Assembly: GCA_011380105.1 (NCBI GenBank)
Contig: DRZW01000199.1
Location: forward strand, 1-7,030
Reading direction: 5' to 3'
DNA: 7,030 bases
Origin: Halothiobacillaceae bacterium
Lineage (GTDB): Bacteria > Pseudomonadota > Gammaproteobacteria > Halothiobacillales > Halothiobacillaceae
In this document: in pieces, positions 6,072 to 7,030 of the stretch
How the letters are laid out: the number at the start of each line of letters is the position of its first letter
How positions within the stretch are numbered: position 1 is the stretch's first letter
The notes under the pieces: model-generated
What the model was told of the DNA's origin: nothing
The model's input: only the letters and a program-made list of their open reading frames with translations
The model's database searches: none
Position numbers and translations under genes: made by a program

Positions 6072-6086
6072 ACAGATCAGGTCTGT
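6072..6086. other. Short hairpin in the gpsA/trmO convergent gap
   Basis: ACAGA (6072-6076) and TCTGT (6082-6086) can pair around TCAGG. It lies 28 nt beyond the trmO stop on the minus strand. There is no clear T-run on either strand, so a terminator role is doubtful; it could be a decayed repeat related to the four REP-like hairpins beside it. Confidence 0.25.
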
Positions 6087-6113
6087 TGCTCAAACCTTAA
6101 ATACCAAGTTTGT

Positions 6114-6824
6114 CTATGGCTGCACCAACCCGGTTACTTCAATACAATCCGCCCGGCAATAAAACTGCACATCCCAGCCTTGCAGGCAAACCCCATACCG
6201 GCGTTCGGTATCCTGATGATAGGCTGGCGTTGGGTTTAGCGATAAGGTCTGGACAATTAACGCCTTAAACGCTTCATCCAGCGCCGGGTGTTGCTCAAGT
6301 GCGGCTGCAAAAACCACCGGCATTCTCTCCGGTGGTTGTGCCGCCCAACCCGCCTCGCTGTCGGCCGGGCAATCGGCATAGGGAATATAAGGTTTAACAT
6401 CCAAAACCGGGGTGCCATCACGTAGATCCAGCCCGCTAAGTTTTAACTTCACCCGCTTAGCCCCGCCGGTCTGGTGATACTGTACACCCTCCAGCCTGAC
6501 CAGCGAGAGGCCAATCGGATTGGGGCGTATGGGTGCGCGGCTGGCAAACACCCCGACCCGCTGATTACCCCCAAGCCTAGGCGGGCGCACCTGCTTGGAT
6601 TTACCAGCCTGCATCGGGGCTTTGGCATGAAATTGCCAGATTAGCCATAGATGCGAGAAGGCCTCAATCCCCTGCCAGGCGGCGGGGTCATCCCATGGTG
6701 CGATTGGCTCTAAATACCCCTGTGCAGCCGCCGCCAAACCGGACTGGCGTGGAATACCGAAAAGCTCATCAAAAGGTGAGTGAATATAGCCGATCGGCCC
6801 GGCCGCCTCAGGCCAATTAAGCAT
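6114..6824 (-). CDS. trmO: tRNA (N6-threonylcarbamoyladenosine-37-N6)-methyltransferase TrmO
   Basis: TrmO (formerly YaeB/TsaA, UPF0066) uses S-adenosylmethionine to methylate t6A at position 37 of threonine tRNA. With the start used here the protein has 236 residues (235 in E. coli). An N-terminal segment GPIGYIHSPF...GIPRQSGL (9-30) leads to EAFSHLWLIW (54-63) and the family hallmark GVFASRAPIRPNPIGLS (91-107), then DGTPVLDVKPYIPYAD (136-151). The C-terminal extra domain ends with NPTPAY and RRYGVCLQGWDV (197-219). I prefer the ATG at 6824 to the in-frame ATG at 6872: GAGG lies 5 nt upstream of 6824, family homology starts right after it, and the longer form would run 56 nt into trmL. With this start the gene overlaps trmL by 8 nt (ATGCTTAA), implying translational coupling. 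Confidence 0.94.
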   Translation of the reverse strand: MLNWPEAAGPIGYIHSPFDELFGIPRQSGLAAAAQGYLEPIAPWDDPAAWQGIEAFSHLWLIWQFHAKAPMQAGKSKQVRPPRLGGNQRVGVFASRAPIRPNPIGLSLVRLEGVQYHQTGGAKRVKLKLSGLDLRDGTPVLDVKPYIPYADCPADSEAGWAAQPPERMPVVFAAALEQHPALDEAFKALIVQTLSLNPTPAYHQDTERRYGVCLQGWDVQFYCRADCIEVTGLVQP

Positions 6825-7030
6825 GCCCACCTCGAATAAAATCATGCTGCCGCCAAGCCTCGTAAACCGCAACGGACACGGTATTGGCTAAATTCAGGCT
6901 GCGCGAATGCGCCTGCATCGGCAGAAATAACTGCTGTTGTGCCGGGATCTGTGACAAAACAGAATCAGGCAGGCCACGGGTTTCCGGGCCAAACAAAAAC
7001 ACATCACCCGGTTGATAGGCAACCTGATCG
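6817..7030 (-). CDS. trmL: tRNA (cytidine/uridine-34-2'-O)-methyltransferase TrmL, C-terminal part
   Basis: This is the C-terminal 70 residues of a SPOUT-class methyltransferase; the reading frame is open to the window edge (first whole codon at 7029), so the 5' part is missing from the window, not broken. TrmL methylates the ribose of position 34 in leucine tRNAs. The visible knotted-domain motifs are FLFGPETRGLP (SPOUT motif 2) and LPMQAHSRSLNLANTVSVAVYEAWRQ (motif 3, read here in two halves), very close to the end of E. coli TrmL (about 155 residues). The GTG at 7002 lies inside the conserved region and is not the true start. In E. coli trmL follows gpsA-cysE on the same strand; here it is on the opposite strand, upstream of trmO and convergent with gpsA. 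Confidence 0.93.
   Translation of the reverse strand, partial: DQVAYQPGDVFLFGPETRGLPDSVLSQIPAQQQLFLPMQAHSRSLNLANTVSVAVYEAWRQHDFIRGGHA

Noticed and set aside
5806..6162. A 118-codon plus-strand open frame running from inside gpsA through the convergent gap into trmO
   Set aside because: It uses a different frame from gpsA, crosses all four REP-like hairpins, reads into trmO antisense, and its translation resembles no family I know. It is a chance frame in a stop-poor, GC-rich repeat region.

Overview
This window looks like ordinary chromosome from a gammaproteobacterium. The main evidence is gene order: rhodanese (YibN type), grxC, secB and gpsA in a row, with envC and a C-terminal processing protease next to them and a trmL-type tRNA methyltransferase at the far end. 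This matches the E. coli envC / yibN-grxC-secB-gpsA-cysE-trmL neighbourhood, rearranged. I cannot resolve the organism below class from the sequence alone. Base composition looks moderate (near 50% GC) and even, and no gene stands out as recently acquired.

Layout: (1) 10-2683, minus strand: envC followed by ctpA, two cell-envelope genes for septal amidase activation and periplasmic proteolysis. (2) 2684-2867: divergent intergenic region with a clean inverted repeat (ATATTG-N8-CAATAT) and weak promoter-like boxes for both directions. (3) 2868-5873, plus strand: an ArsR-family regulator, a 70-residue two-helix DUF2892 membrane protein, a membrane-anchored single-domain rhodanese, glutaredoxin 3, SecB and glycerol-3-phosphate dehydrogenase. 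From the DUF2892 gene onward, gaps are 44 nt or less and one pair overlaps by 1 nt, so this is probably one operon. (4) 5874-6113: convergent intergenic region packed with four REP-like hairpins in alternating orientation. (5) 6114-7030, minus strand: trmL (cut by the window edge) overlapping trmO by 8 nt.

How the genes fit together: the regulator has cysteines at 40 and 106, the same 66-residue spacing as the persulfide-sensing pair of BigR, SqrR and YgaV. It sits upstream of a DUF2892 protein and a rhodanese, the two domains fused in E. coli YgaP. The left half of the operon therefore reads as a sulfane-sulfur sensing and handling module placed in front of the conserved grxC-secB-gpsA housekeeping block. 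The two tRNA genes modify neighbouring anticodon-loop positions (34 and 37).

I found no mobile element with a transposase, no CRISPR, no phage gene, no rRNA or tRNA gene, and no wholly unknown system. The most informative non-standard signals are the persulfide-sensor reading of the regulator with its operator candidate, and the REP-like array, whose stems show compensatory base changes.
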